From NCBI GenBank assembly GCA_030407085.1, contig CM059585.1:64618501-64682500 (forward strand): a stretch of DNA of 64,000 nt, read 5' to 3'. The DNA is from Trichopria drosophilae (lineage: Eukaryota > Arthropoda > Insecta > Hymenoptera > Diapriidae). Of the stretch, positions 23,034 to 34,643 are shown piece by piece (within the stretch, counting starts at the first letter, position 1; every line of letters begins with the position of its first letter). A model generated the notes under the pieces. It was not told the origin of the DNA. It made no database searches and saw nothing but the letters and a program-made list of their open reading frames with translations. Both the position numbers and the translations under genes were made by a program.

Positions 23034-23585
23034 GTCAGTTGGCATTCTTTGCGAAACGCGTGATAATATCGTCTACATCAATCTTCACATCACTGTGCAC
23101 ATTTAAAAGAGCAAGACCTGTTAGACGATCTTCTCCCATGGTTGATCGAAGCCAATTCTTCAATCTGCGGAGATTAGAGAATGTCCGCTCCGCGATAACA
23201 TTACTTATTGGTAACGTTGCTAAGATTTGCAGGAGTGTTTTGGTTATTGTATACACGTCTTTATCACATTTTGCTAAAGCTTCTGTAGCAGTACTAGGAA
23301 TAAGTGACTGTCGGGCCCACTTCTTCCACAGATTATATTCATTCTGCCGTAGATCGACTCCGGTTACTTCGTATACATCGAGGCAACGGTGAAAGCGGTT
23401 TATTACTTTTTTAATACTCGCCGACACGTCCCCTTCACTGACATCAGATTTCATTACAAGAGTTGGCATGAAAAGCATCGAATGTGTCACAATTAAATCT
23501 GTCGTTCAAATCTGCGAGCACATTATCCAATAGAGGAATATAAATTGAGCTTCTATACTAGTCTTCTGCAGACTTCATTTCGCTT
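23034..23585 (-). pseudogene. hAT transposase C-terminal (dimerisation) fragment
   Basis: The minus-strand 151-aa stretch contains LLQILATLPISNVIAERTFS, then LRRLKNWLRSTMGEDRLTG and LALLNVHSD, the signature of the hAT C-terminal dimerisation domain as in ZMYM1/TTF-type proteins. Upstream, a frameshifted YRSSIYIPLLD-like segment continues to about 23585. The N-terminal zinc finger and the catalytic core with its first two acidic residues are absent. Transcription would run towards the left TIR of the surrounding hAT element. Confidence 0.85.
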
Positions 23586-23657
23586 GATCAGCAAATAGAA
23601 ATTATTCGATTGTGGCACCCAACCCAAAAACATTCACCCTGACCAATCATCACGCAC

Positions 23658-23859
23658 GAATGCTGGGGGTACATCAAAACCACGTGATCAATGGGGTTGA
23701 AGTTTATTTCTTAAATATTGTCGTAAATAATAGTTTTTCGCTAAAATGATGTTTGAAAATCAGTTATTATTTTTTTACGACGATATTTAAGAAATATAAA
23801 ATTCAATACCATATTTCTCATAAGAAAAATCACGTGGTTTTGTTATACCCCCAGCATTC
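23658..23859. mobile_element. 202-bp palindromic MITE
   Basis: The left arm GAATGCTGGGGGTACATCAA, then AACCACGTGAT, pairs with the right arm ATCACGTGGTTTTGTTATAC and CCCCCAGCATTC. The inner blocks TTTCTTAAATATTGTCGTAAA and TTTACGACGATATTTAAGAAA also pair. The nearly complete palindrome would form a long hairpin. Non-coding; nested in the hAT element. Confidence 0.8.
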
Positions 23860-24074
23860 AAAATGTTTTCAGGAAAGGTAGTAGAATCGAAAAAGCTCTA
23901 TGGAACACCTGCGACATTTTGAAATACCAATTTTACAGAATTCCATGAGTGGTTCTTTCTATCAGAGATGTATTATGATTATTCCTTCCTTGCACATGTG
24001 ATAATTATCACCAAATCCAGAGAATACGCCCTCAGAGCGGATATTAAGTTGTGGAAAAAGTGACATTGTATCCG

Positions 24075-24270
24075 CATGGAAAAAACATTCGACAAAAACA
24101 TATGTAACATATATGTCACATATTGCATTTTTTGCCGAAAATATATGCAATATATACGTTAAATATATGCCAGATAGAATTGTACACATACGTGTCATTC
24201 ATATATCTAAAATATATGTCATATATTGTATTTTTCGCTGAAAATATATGTGCACTTATTTTGCATATAT
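24075..24270. repeat. Diverged direct repeat of ATATATGT-rich unit
   Basis: An ATATATGTCACATATTGCAT block followed by TTTTTGCCGAAAATATATG (about 24106-24152) recurs with changes at about 24212-24250 (ATATATGTCATATATTGTAT, TTTTTCGCTGAAAATATATG), giving a ~105-bp period. No coding signal. Confidence 0.55.
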
Positions 24271-25117
24271 GTCGCTTATATTCATTTTCCGCGAGGGTGC
24301 CATACGGGAATAAGAACAAAATTATTTTTTTCTATATAATTAAAGAATATTCTTTTCTTATTTCATAAGACCCAAGACTATTTTCTCCTTATTCTAAAAC
24401 TTATTATTCGACTAACTATTTTCAGCATTACCGACCAAGTATGATGGCATGTTAGATATCTCTGTCCTGTAACAACGTTTTAATAATTCGGTATAAAAAT
24501 GTGTATATTTCTACAATACAGCTATTTCTACACATTTTTTGTTTATAATACATGATAATGTTTACACTTTTACACTATCTACACAGTAAAAATCAAAAAT
24601 TTTAGTTACCTGTTTCGCAAAGTTCGAATAAAAGGTTTTAACAATGTTTTCATTATTAATTAAAACGTGTTATAGCGTTAGGCAGAAATTTCACAAAACT
24701 TAAATAGTCAAAAAAGGTGATACTGGAATTACGAAAAGTGGGTTTCGTCAATTTAAGATAATTCAGAAACTTGTAGAAAGGTTTAGAAAAATTGTAAGAA
24801 TTTGAAGCGTTTGTAGGCGTGGCCGTTAAATTTGCTGACACGAAAAAATGGTTAACAGAACTTCTTATCTCACTTGAATTTCACAAGCAGCTTTGTTGCA
24901 GGTCGAAGCGGAAATTATGACGGAGAGAAGTATTGCGAGAAAGTGAATAAATATAAAATTCCAAAATAAGCAAATTGAACGACTGGAAACCACTCTAATG
25001 TTGCGATGCCTTATCAAAACGAATACTTATATCAAAACAAAGGACTCGTGACTCTTTAATTAAATTTAAAAAAAAACAACAAATTTATTAAAGACTTAAT
25101 AGAGAACATAATGAAAG

Positions 25118-25308
25118 TAAGTTTATAATCTGGCGCGTAAATGGCGCTTGAAATTCTTGCAAGTTCGGAACGCTCTATCACGTCGACTTCATTTGTCGAA
25201 ACATTTTAGATTTTTGATTGCGGAATATGTAAGTCGTAACGCAGTGGACCAACTTGTTTTTTTAATGGATTCTGCGCGCGCGTGTGGTGTTGAATCGCGA
25301 AACGACAT
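25118..25308 (-). pseudogene. Remnant of the LTR-embedded orphan ORF (copy C)
   Basis: Starts MSFRDSTPHARR after a leader resembling that of copy A. After a deletion and frameshift it continues GPLRYDLHIPQSKI and TNEVDVIERSELAR, which aligns with the C-terminal parts of the 36505 and 41044 ORFs (consensus near D-A-I-E-R/K-H-R). The middle of the protein is missing. Non-functional. Confidence 0.5.
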
Positions 25309-25976
25309 AAAATAAAGCGCGGCACTCACGAAAAATAAATGCAAATACGGAATCTTGATAGCCGGACCAGCAGGTGATTGTATAACGGTGGCACTGGAAC
25401 TCAGGAACCTGAAGAATTACAGATGTCTACCTCTCGGGTGGCTCTACTCAGCGATGGAGACCTCCTTGCTTCCCTAGGCGCCGGTTGTATTCGTTGAAGC
25501 TGAAGCAAGGGCGCAGTACACAGCGGAAGCAACGGTTGTCTACTCCTCGGGGGACTGTACTGTTTTCTTGTGTGGACCTCTATATGCGCCAGAGAGCCTG
25601 ATGCCAACGGTGAACGCCCATCAGACAAGTCGGCCCCGTAATAACTATTCTCCATTGGTTCGTGGCTCTAATCTGGACCGAGTTCTGACGCTGAAAGAAA
25701 GTAAGATTAAGATAGTCCTGAAAAGGACTGTTTGGCCCCAACTACGGATCGGTAGTTCTAATACTTAGTTCTTATGGTGTTTTTGGTCCAAGCAGTCGGA
25801 GTCTGTAAGTTGGCGATCTTCTTCCAATCTGGATGACACTGAAGAAGATTCAATCCCGGTGGGTAATCTCCTCGGACCGCCTTTAAGCTGGTCCAGATGC
25901 TCGGATGCTGTATTGGAGTCGAATGAGCCCACGAATTGCCAAATGCTCTTCTCTGCTGTTCAAAGTCCTGGTTGAT

Positions 25977-26141
25977 GGTTCCGATGGTGGAAATAGAGTG
26001 CTTGTTGACGGTTCCGAAAGTGAAAATAGAGTGCTTGTTGATGGTTCCGAACGTGGAAATAGAGAGCTTGTTTATGGTTCCGAAAGTGGAAATAGAGTGC
26101 TTGTTGATGGTTCCCAAAGTGGAAATAGAGACTTTTCCGAC
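25977..26141. repeat. 33-bp minisatellite, five copies
   Basis: Five tandem units of GGTTCCGAAAGTGGAAATAG + 13 bp with a few substitutions. In one minus-strand frame each unit encodes an 11-residue repeat with the core NKHSISTFGTI. It sits in the leader between the TATA box and the hairpin of LTR copy C and is absent from copies A and B, so it is a local expansion. Confidence 0.9.
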
Positions 26142-27034
26142 CGAAAACGCGATAATTTATATGCTGTCCCCAAGGGTAATCTTATTTGATTGACCAAACT
26201 TCTAATGGAAGGGTTAAACACGAGCAAAGTATGAGGATGCTATAGGAAAAATTCGCTAAAAAATATCTGCGAAAAAATTGCATCCTTGTATATGTTTTTG
26301 GAACACTTCTATTTTGTTCTGGGTAAAAAAATATGTGCGATAATTATTATGTAATTAATTTGTCGAAATTAAGCTAGAATTAACGAAATACGATATGAAT
26401 TGTCTAAATCGGTTGAACTTGTAACGGCTACTTGTACTTTACAGAGAATTAACCATAAGTTCGTTATCGTGCTATGGTTTTCCATATCTAACTTCTTTAA
26501 TAACAAATTACAAGCTAGCTTAGTGTCGGGACGGAACCGATCTTCCTAAAAAATAAGCATTATCCCGTTCATGTGATTCGAACGAGATATGTGTTCCCAT
26601 AAAATTGTTATGGTGCATATAATTAATCCTTAAGAAAAATTATCTCAGAACACGATTCGTGTAATTTTCCCAAAAATTAAGACTAAATCTGTAATATTCA
26701 GTCGACGGGTAAATTCAAGCATTTCAAATTAAATATAATATTCGGATTCCTGGGATTCGTCTTCACTGACTAAATTTTAATGCTTGTTTCAAAACAAAGC
26801 CTTAGCATTACAATAAAGTATATGTACTAAAGATTGGATACAATTACGTTTCTTTTCTTTTCGTAATTATTGCAATCTGGGATTATGGGCGATGCATTAA
26901 AAAAGTTGCATCTGCCACACGTTTTTATAGCAACGTTTCCATGAGGGTTAGCAAAAAATCGTGTCTGTGGCTTGGATGGGGGGGGGGGGCAAGCACCCGT
27001 GCCCCCTCCCCTTGTATCCACCCCTGATTTGATT

Positions 27035-28370
27035 CATGCGAATTGTAAAGCAACACCCTACTAAATCATTCGATGAATTTATTAATCATGTTTCGATGAA
27101 GTGAAATATCATTTCAAATAATTTGATGCGTTTCTTCAATAAATTAATTCATTACATTATGCTTATGTACAAAACATGATTTTATTAATACTTCATATCT
27201 TAATCGAACAGAAAAAATATTTCTTTGGTGAAATATTTTTTAAGGATTGCTACACTTTATTTAGTGTAGCATTAAATTTGAATTCACTCAGTAACAAAAA
27301 TGTACAACTATCATGGATGTTCAATCACATGGCAGCTGAATGTATGAATCGAAATAAATACTTCATTGCAGAAGTAAAAACTTACATTTTTCTTAAGATA
27401 CCAAGGAATTTCGAATAACTCCATAACAAAAATTTACAACTACCTAAACTTTCCAGCACGTATAAGAACGTCCCGATTGAAATAAATAGTTCATTAAATC
27501 GATGAAATTCCAATTCGTTAAACGAAAATACAAATAAGTGATATAAGTACAGAAGGTTTTATTAAAGTATCATTGTCTCCGTTTGTGCCCTTTCATTCTG
27601 ATGCATAAGGTTATAAAACTCAATGAAAACATTATTCCTAAATAGATATGTATAACGACAAAGAATAAAATTTCAAAACCATTTATTGATTTTTTTATGC
27701 TAATTGCTCACTTATATTATTTAAACTGTAAATTATTGTGATATCTTTTGAATTTGAATTCATAAATTATTTCGCGCATCATTACCTGTAAAATTATATT
27801 TTATTTTATTGTTTTATTAATATTCTATCGTTATTAATTCGACTGCTACTTTTCATTTTTTGTCTGACATCAGATGCGCATTGCGGGTATGACGCTGAAG
27901 CTAGCAGCAGATTCGGCGGAGCAGTGGTTCTCATTCACTAAAAGTACATCGTAATTATATGAGGATCGGTGATAACTATCGGTCCACAATTTTTACCATA
28001 TCATCTATACAACACTAACAATCGAATAATAATAAAAAAGTTAGGAAAAATTCACATAAACCAGGGAATTGTTTAAACAATTTTTAAATAAGATGTGCTG
28101 CTGGCAAAACGGGGACAAGTCCACCTCTGTAATTCTTTTTACACGATCCCTACAACATTAGTAACCGATTCCACAAAGTGAAAAAATTAACAGAAATGCG
28201 TAGGGCCTGTAGAAATGTTTAAATAATATATAAGCAATATCTGTTGCAAGGAAAACAGAGACAGGTCCACGTCTGTAGGTAATATAATTTCTCGACCGAT
28301 TTAAATAAATTTAAAATAGTAGTGGTTATAATCGGTCACCATAAGAAAAGTTAATTTAATTTGAACGTTT
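27035..28370. other. AT-rich, no gene seen
   Basis: No protein family, repeat or RNA was recognised. Short ORFs here are of random appearance. Confidence 0.4.
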
Positions 28371-28610
28371 TCGACTCCATGATATGTAGCCATCTTCAGA
28401 AATAAAAAAATCAATCTATAAAACTCATTTATAGGAAAGTCGGAAAAAATTTATTTTGATTCATTTGCTAGAAAGACTTGCACGGTGGAGTTTGCATATA
28501 GAATATTTAGCAAATGAATATCTTTTAGAAATTTGTAAGATCCTAGTTATTCTTATGAGAAAGGAAAGGTCCATATAGTTTCGAGAAATAGCGATATTTT
28601 ATTAGTAATA
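28371..28610 (+). repeat. Penelope-like element fragment (putative)
   Basis: About 28490-28605 (CATATAGAATATTTAGCAAA, TTGTAAGATCC, CTTATGAGAAAGG, ATATAGTTTCGAGAAATAGC) is the inverted counterpart of 38765-38885, which lies beside a Penelope-like RT remnant. The part at 28371-28405, inverted, reads CTGAAGATGGC ... GTCGAAAACG, the same layout as 52421-52461. Confidence 0.45.
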
Positions 28611-29145
28611 ATGCGAACCATTTTTAGACGTTAATTATTTGAATAATGTTTATAGTAATGGATTGAAGAGTTCCGACGAGTTAGATTTTTCAAATGTATT
28701 ATTTACTGACTTTGTTTTGAACTTTTTAATAAAATAATATTCAATTTGTTCTCGTTTTATATAATTTTTTCAGTAGCTAAAATGTTTACTCTATTGTAAT
28801 TAAAATTGTGTCCTGTTTTCAATCGATCATTAATAATCTGAATAGGATAGCCATTTTTTTTAATAAGGTCTGTCCCACGATATTTAAGTTCTGTTTTGGG
28901 AATTAAGTACAGTCGGCGCTCTCAATAGTTCCGCTTCCCCAGTTTGTCGAACGAGCTTGTTCCCCGTCTACGGATCTGGAATGTTTTTCTCTCGAATTTC
29001 ATTTACCTTGTTCTCAATAGTTCCGCTAAGCAAAATGCAAAATAGCTGTCTTGTACCCTTCATAGTATTTTTTTTTTGTTCTAGGCTTTCAATATAAAAA
29101 GTGTAATACCAAAGTCAAAATGTTTAATATAATACTGATAATATA

Positions 29146-29470
29146 CAGGATCCGTCAAAAGTCCCGGGACGGCAAAATATCTCGGCAGGAGGGCATTTTT
29201 TGGGAAAATGTTTCAGAGAAAATTTTAAGAATTTTTCCCTGGCTAATTAATGGCGATATTGAAATTAACCTTGAACAAAACCTCGAAGGTTATTTCAAGA
29301 TCAGCTTTTTTTTTAAATGGAAAACCCTATTTTTTCTCCCGCAGTCGGAAAGAGCACAAAATTTTACGTCCGATTTTTTCGGCAAGGTCAAACTTAAAAC
29401 TCCCGGAACTGCGTATTAAGTGGAAGTGCATTTTCTGGGAAAATGTTCCAGACAAAAGTTGAAGGATTCG
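29146..29470 (-). repeat. Terminal inverted repeat fragment of a mariner-like element
   Basis: Begins CAGGATCCGTCAAAAGTCCC right after TATA. It continues with blocks also present in the 16258-18536 element: TTTTTCCCTGGCTAATTAAT, CCTCGAAGGTTATTTCAAG, CGGAAAGAGCACAAAATTTT. Together with the conserved module at 29730-29860 and the (GT)n at 29862-29964 it fits the 3' end of a minus-strand mariner-like element whose transposase is gone. Confidence 0.6.
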
Positions 29471-29729
29471 GAAACACAACAAAATTTCTGAAAGCTACGT
29501 GGGATGGCCAACATTGAATTAAACTGATTGCAGAGTGCGACGCGTACATTTTGAAATTCAAAAATCAAATTACGCATAAATGTTCATGTAAATCATTAAT
29601 AGAAGTAACAGGAAACTGATAATCGGTTAAAAAAGTTTTCAGAGTGCAATGTAATATCATTGTTTCGGGTGGAAAATATAAAACTTTTCGTTTCCACATC
29701 CAATGCGTTTCCAATATCGTATAACATTT

Positions 29730-29860
29730 TTACGCCATCTTGAATGCCGCCGCCGGTTTTAGCATTACCAAAGGTGAACCGCGTGGAGGTTGCACGGTCG
29801 GGTTTACATCTCTTCGGGGTGCTTTGTTCAGCTGGTTCCCCTCGCCGTCAGCTGTATGTG
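29730..29860 (-). repeat. Conserved post-transposase module (inverted copy)
   Basis: The minus strand reads GACGGCGAGGGGAACCAGC, AAAGCACCCCGAAGAGATG and CCTCCACGCGG, matching 17275-17390 and 47797-47905. It follows a (CA)n tract on the minus strand exactly as at 17217-17390. Confidence 0.65.
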
Positions 29861-29861
29861 C

Positions 29862-29893
29862 GTATGTGTCTGTGTGTGTGCGTGTGCGTGTGT

Positions 29894-29963
<70 letters not shown>

Positions 29964-29964
29964 G
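29862..29964. repeat. (GT)n microsatellite, 3' flank of R1-type element
   Basis: Around 100 bp of TG/GT with minor interruptions. It borders the 3' end of the R1-clade element, which ends (minus strand) with CTTCGGAAAA directly before CACACA. Confidence 0.95.
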
Positions 29965-30154
29965 TTTTCCGAAGCGACAATGGAAAGCTCTACCAGCCAT
30001 CCCTGCCGGCCGGTGCCAGCAGGAGTGCGGGGCTCCCACCCGCTAAAACCACCTCCGCTCAGACTGTGATTCCCCACTCGGAAACCGCCGCAAGGCATTA
30101 CTTCGAGGGGGGCAGTCTTTACCACAGTAGGCCCTCCGCCGATGTTTTGGCTCT

Positions 30155-33108
30155 TCAAGTCTGGGCGATGTTGTTGCCTCTTCCGTCTTCTTCTCTTCTG
30201 ATGGCATTCAGCCTATCGATGATGGAGGTGGCGATGATGACCACCGCGTCCCATCCCTCCTGTGAGGCGAGCAGACATTCCCCAATGCCCTCAGGTGTTA
30301 GTGGTCCTCCTCCCGAGATCCGGAACTGTTCCCGTTCCGCTGCAAATCTCGGGCAGTGGAAGAGGACATGAGCCACGCCTTCGTCGACACCAGGGCATGC
30401 CGGGCACTCCGCACTTTGATAAATGCGGAAACGATGTAAGTAGCTGCGAAAGCAGCCGTGCCCGGTGAGCACCTGGGTGAGATGAAAGGTGGTGTATCCG
30501 TGTTGTCTGCCTGTCCACTTTGCAACATCTGGGATGACGCAGTGGGTCCACCGCACCGAATCCGCTGAATCCCATCTTTTTTGCCACTCTTCTATGGTCC
30601 TCATGGGCCATTTGTCGTGGTTGGGCTCCTGGTCGGCGATGTCCTGCCTTATATACCTGCCTTCGCGGTGTACTGCTGCCCTCTCCATAGCAAGAAGGTC
30701 TATGGGAGGGAGTCCCGCGACCACCGAGAGAGCGATGTCCGATACAGAACGGTAGGCACGGGCCACTCTTAGGGCGGCTGTTCTATAAGCCCGCCGGCAG
30801 GTGGCTCCGTAGCTCTTATGGATGTTCATGGCATCAGCCCAGATCGGTGCCTCGTAAAGAATAACGGAGCTTACTACCGATGAAAGGAGGGACCGTCGCG
30901 GCTGTTTCGGCCCCCCCCCCCCCCATATTGGGCATGATGCTGGAGAGCGTACGAGCCACTTTAGAAGCCTTTGCGCCTGCGTTCATCAGGTGTTGTTTGA
31001 ACGACAGCCGCGCATCTAGAGTGACTCTAAGATATGTAATAGTGTCCACCGTCCTGATCTGCGTATCTTCCACCGTGAAGGTGGCGTATACCCTTTTCTT
31101 CGTTCGAGAGATGAGCACCGCCTCCGTCTTCTCAGCCGCCAGATCTAACCCATGCTTGCTCAACCACCTAGCTACTACCTCGATAGCTTCATCTCCGCTA
31201 AATTGCACCTCGTCAATGGTCTTCGCGACGACGATTAGTGCAAGGTCGTCTGCGAAAGCTACCATAGACACCCCGTCTGGAAGGGATTGCCTGAGCAGTC
31301 CGTCATATAAGACGTTCCAGAGCAAGGGTTCCATAACCGAACCCTGTGGCACGACTCCCGTGATGTTGTAGGAGTGCCTGCCGTCATCGGTGTCATAATA
31401 CAGGGTTCGTTCTGTTAGGTAGCTTGAGATGGCTTCTCTTAGGTAGAGAGGCACCTTCAGATCTTCGAGTGCCTGCATGATGCAATCCCACCTGGCCGAA
31501 TTGAATGCGTTTCGGATATCCAGGGCAATGATGGCACACATGCACCTGGTGTTTCGGCTGCCACTGATGGCATCCGTGGCTATTGCTTTCACTCGGCCGA
31601 TTGCATCGATGGTTGAGCGCCCCTTCCGAAATCCGAACTGGTTTTCGGAAAGACCTCCGGCATTTTCGATGGCTGCTTCCAGTCTGGCACAGATAACCGT
31701 CTCATATAGTTTCCCGGAGATGTCAAGCATGCAGAGCGGTCGGAATGAGGATGGGTCGTCCGGGGGTTTGTTTCCTTTAGACAGCAGCACCAACCTCTGT
31801 TCCTTCCACTGCGCCGGGAAGCATCCTTCCTTCAGGCAAGCACTGAATGTCAATGTGAAGATGGTTGGTACATTCAGCGCTGCGATCTTCATTGCCATTC
31901 CAGGTACCCCATCCATTCCTGGGGCCTTACGGGTGGAGATCTTCTTAGCAGCCATCATTACTTCGGCTTCGGTAACATCTGGCGGCTCGGCTGCACCAGC
32001 AATTGCCATCAGGTCAGTGCCAATCGGCCGTTCCCGCTGTTCTGGGAATAAATGGCCGACGACTTTGGCAAGGAAGGATGGACAAGATGGTGCGTTGGGT
32101 CCCCTGGGCTTGATCTTGTTCATGACCGTTTTATACGGTCGCCCCCAGGGATCGCGGTCCACCTCCTCACAAAAGTCCTGCCTGGGGGCTTATGAATGGC
32201 TCTCTGGTGCAGCCTTCGAGCCCGAAGGCAGTCTTGACGGATATCTGCGATTTCCTCGTTCCACCAGTAAACTGGGGATCGGCCGCGAGGATTTGACTTC
32301 ATGGCCATAGAGGCATCGCAAGCCGCTGTTATGGCTCGAGAGAGGCATCGGGCTCTCTCCTCTGCTGTTCCCTCCACCTCCGTCTGTTCCAAGCTGTAGA
32401 GGAACATTTCCCGATCGAAGGTGGCCGGTGCCCATCTCTCTTTGCTTGCGCTCTGCACCTTTCCTGGTGCTCTGCCGGTCAGTTGGAGCTGGTACACCAA
32501 GGCTTGATGGTCACTGTCCGTGTATCGGTCGCTGACTTTCCAACCCAACCCTTCCCCCATCAATTTTGGGTCGACGAAGGTCAGGTCGACTACGGAGGAC
32601 TTGCCGGCCTTTGAGTAGGTCGGCTTTCCCCCCGTGTTAGCAATCTCCAACTCCAGTAACGAGAAGGCCTCAATCAGGGCATATCCTCGATGGTTGGTCT
32701 TCGCGCTACCCAATTATGCCCATGCATTGAAGTCCCCCCCCCCCCCCGCCCCCCGATCACTAATGGGAGTCGGGAGGTTCTTGCACAGGCGACGATGGCC
32801 TCCAGGGATTCTTGGAATTCGTCGATGGTAAGACTGGGAAGGAGGTAGCAACTGTATAGTCTTATACCAGCCACCTCCATCCAGGTGAAGCTGGGCAGGG
32901 GGTCGGACATCTTATTGGATATGTGGAGATTCCCACACACCCAGATGGCCGCCTTGCTGGTGGAATCCTTCACCCAGCTCGGTTTACAAAGATCCCGGTA
33001 AGCCTCGCTGATGACGGCGATATCGGCCTTCTCTTCATTGACCAGTTGAAACAGCAGGTCCTGGGCCACCGCACAGTGATTGAGGTTTATTTGGAGCAAC
33101 TTTGCCAT
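30155..33108 (-). pseudogene. R1-type ORF2: endonuclease-reverse transcriptase
   Basis: Start MAKLLQINLNHC at 33108. The apurinic-like endonuclease keeps VISEAY, a frameshifted DFNAWA and SDHQALVY (33108 to ~32200); the frame is lost at an expanded G/C run at 32734-32754. The RT (32162-30834) shows APGMDG, LCMLDISGK, QFGFRKGRST, ALDIRNAF, VVPQGS and the catalytic FADD near 31247. A frameshift after a 14-base C run (30911-30924) leads to the C-terminal part (30829-30155) with HLTQVLTGHG and the C-x2-C-x7-H-x4-C knuckle CPAC...HVLFHC. The consensus LGPLLW box is altered to MEPLLW. Confidence 0.88.
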
Positions 33109-33134
33109 TGTTGGTCTGTGCTCCAACCTCCTGC

Positions 33135-34499
33135 GTTGCACGATGTTTGGCTACGAAGTCCTCAATCTTGTGGCCCTCCTTGCCACACCGGAAGCACTAC
33201 GCCGAGCGATCGACCGCGTTCTTACAACCCCTTGCCAGATGTCCGCTCTCGTTGCACCTGTAACAGCGCGGGGGTCCCTCGAACCTTGCAATTAACCCAG
33301 CCAACTTTAAGCTTCCCCTTTTGCAGCAGTGTGTTTGCTACTGCGACGGGAAGCAAGATATTGGCCGCCTGGGTTCCGCTATATGCTCCCCTGAGCTTGA
33401 TATTCTCAGGGGTCACTGCTTCCGGTGAAGTCATCTCAATGATGGCCTGTGTCACCTCCTCCCGAGTTGTGGCCTCGTCCATGTCCTTGATGGTGATAGC
33501 TTCCTTATGGGACAGTGCCTGTACGACAGCAATCCCTTTTGGGATGGACGTGGCCGCTGCTTGGAGCTCTTGGGTGCACACGCCAGGCGTTGCAAGCTTT
33601 ATGAGCAGTTCGCCTGCTTTCGTCCGCCTGATGGCGGTCACCCTTTCTCCTAACTTTTGCAGTTCTGGCGCAGCTTTCATGGTCTTCAGGATGTCGACAT
33701 ATGACGCACCGTCCGCTGCCTTGATGGCATCGGGGCGGAAGGGTCGGAGGCCGGCTTTTGATTCCGGCTTCCCCCTGTGTCGCTTGCCGACATCCGTTCC
33801 CTGCTGCTGCTGATGTTATTGCTGCTGCTGCTGCTGCCGTCGTTGTTGCTGTTGTTGCTGCTGCGGATATTGTTGCTGCTGATGCTGTTGCGGTTGTTGT
33901 TGCTGCTGCTGCTTCGCCTTCTTCTTTAGGCCGTTTCTGACCACCGTAACCCAGTCCTGGTCTTCCGACTGGAGTTGCCGCCGTTGTTCTGCAGATGGTG
34001 GTACGGGGCGTTCCTCTTTATCCTCTTCTTTTCTGATCCGTTTTGTCGCTGGCAGCTTCAGCGGCGAGGGTCCTTTACGCTCCGGACGTTCGGGGGGCTT
34101 ACGGAATAGGGGCGACGTTTGGCTCGCCCCGTCCTGGCAGGTGACCGACGCCTGCGAAGCCCCCGAACTTTCTCGTGCCTTGGCGTAATGGCTAAAGGCA
34201 CGCAATGTGCCTTTGGCCATACTCTTGAGCTCCTTGTGGAGATTTTTGTTTTCCTGGATAAATTCCACAAGGAGCTGAAGTTTCTCTTCCAGGCGCTCGA
34301 AACTTACAGTCTCGTGCGCCTTTCGTGACAGAGTGTCACTTGTAGCATTTAATGCTGTTGGGGCCGAGTGACCAACCCCAACAACACTCCGGTTGCCTGA
34401 TAACGACGCCGGAGAGCCCGCTTGGTCACTCGTACCCGACGCCGATACTGGGGATCCGACCCCTGCACCGTAAGCTTTTATCTGCAGCTGATCTTCCAT
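33135..34499 (-). pseudogene. R1-type ORF1 (gag-like, nucleic-acid binding)
   Basis: Starts MEDQLQIKAYGAG. The N-terminal ~230 aa are low complexity with a predicted coiled coil (ERLEEKLQLLVEFIQENKNL) and end in a polyglutamine run (33820-33910) broken by an in-frame TAA at 33816. The same frame then continues with a conserved gag-like domain (VDILKTMKAAPELQKLG ... AIIEMTSPEAV ... AYSGTQAANILLP). A frameshift near 33285 leads into two zinc knuckles, CYRCNESGHLARGC and CFRCGKEGHKIEDF, the second lacking its final Cys and preceded by a stop. In life it would bind element RNA. Confidence 0.8.
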
Positions 34500-34643
34500 A
34501 CTTGGTTTCTTGTTCGGGGTTCCTTCCCCTAGCTAGTTCTGTGGTCCGCGCCGGGTATTTTATTTCTCCGATACCTTTTACCAGCATTCCCCGATCCGCC
34601 ACCTGGGGACGCGCCCATTAGAAGGAACCAGCAAGACTCCGGC

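Larger units (their letters stand above)
24999..26919 (-). mobile_element. Long-LTR family copy C (diverged, internally deleted)
   Basis: Minus strand: it starts TGTGGCAGATGC (26919), matching the start of copies A and B. It shares U3 blocks with copy A (CACCATAACAATTTTATGGG versus CACCATAACAATGCTATGAG). TATAAAT is at 26161-26155, a CAAT-like TCAATCA at 26194-26188 and the hairpin AGTCCTTTTCAGGACT at 25729-25714, followed by TTAAT, a pyrimidine stretch and CAG. Then comes an ATG remnant (25308), a tail resembling the A/B protein, AATAAA at 25089-25084 and GCATCGCAACA (to 24999). The ORF is deleted in the middle. It lies inside the hAT element. Confidence 0.6.
22509..27026 (-). mobile_element. 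hAT-type DNA transposon with 8-bp target duplication
   Basis: The left end CAGAGGCGGATCCAGCAG (22509) and the inverted right end CAGGGGTGGATACAAGGG (from 27026) are imperfect short TIRs. They are flanked by the perfect 8-bp duplication ATTTGATT at 22501-22508 and 27027-27034. 8-bp duplications and CAG(A/G)G-type ends are hallmarks of hAT elements, and a hAT-type transposase C-terminus lies inside at 23034-23585. The 4.5 kb include a nested MITE (23658-23859) and a nested LTR (24999-26919). The rest of the transposase is missing. Confidence 0.85.
29965..34643 (-). mobile_element. R1-clade non-LTR retrotransposon in an (AC)n repeat
   Basis: A nearly complete minus-strand element of about 4.7 kb with a gag-like ORF1 (34499 to about 33135), ORF2 with endonuclease, RT and C-terminal zinc motif (33108-30155), and a 3' UTR to 29965. 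It is bounded on both sides by (GT)n on the plus strand. Among R1-clade families, Waldo and Mino are known to target ACAY or AC repeats; the flanks and the protein motifs agree with such an element. Frameshifts and stops make this copy inactive. Confidence 0.85.

Noticed and set aside
23958..24370. Small ORFs around the ATATATGT repeats
   Set aside because: They follow the repeat periodicity on both strands and lack coding character.
25714..25729. 3' end of a histone gene
   Set aside because: The hairpin shape fits, but there is no histone coding sequence upstream on that strand in any of the three copies.
29740..30371. Several long overlapping ORFs in all frames across the (GT)n tract
   Set aside because: They are poly-(Cys-Val)/(His-Thr) translations of a microsatellite and antisense shadows of the R1-type ORF2.
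30880..33813. Long plus-strand ORFs (e.g. 31477-32310, 32923-33813)
   Set aside because: They are antisense to the R1-type ORF1/ORF2, which has clear motifs on the minus strand; the plus frames have no family features.
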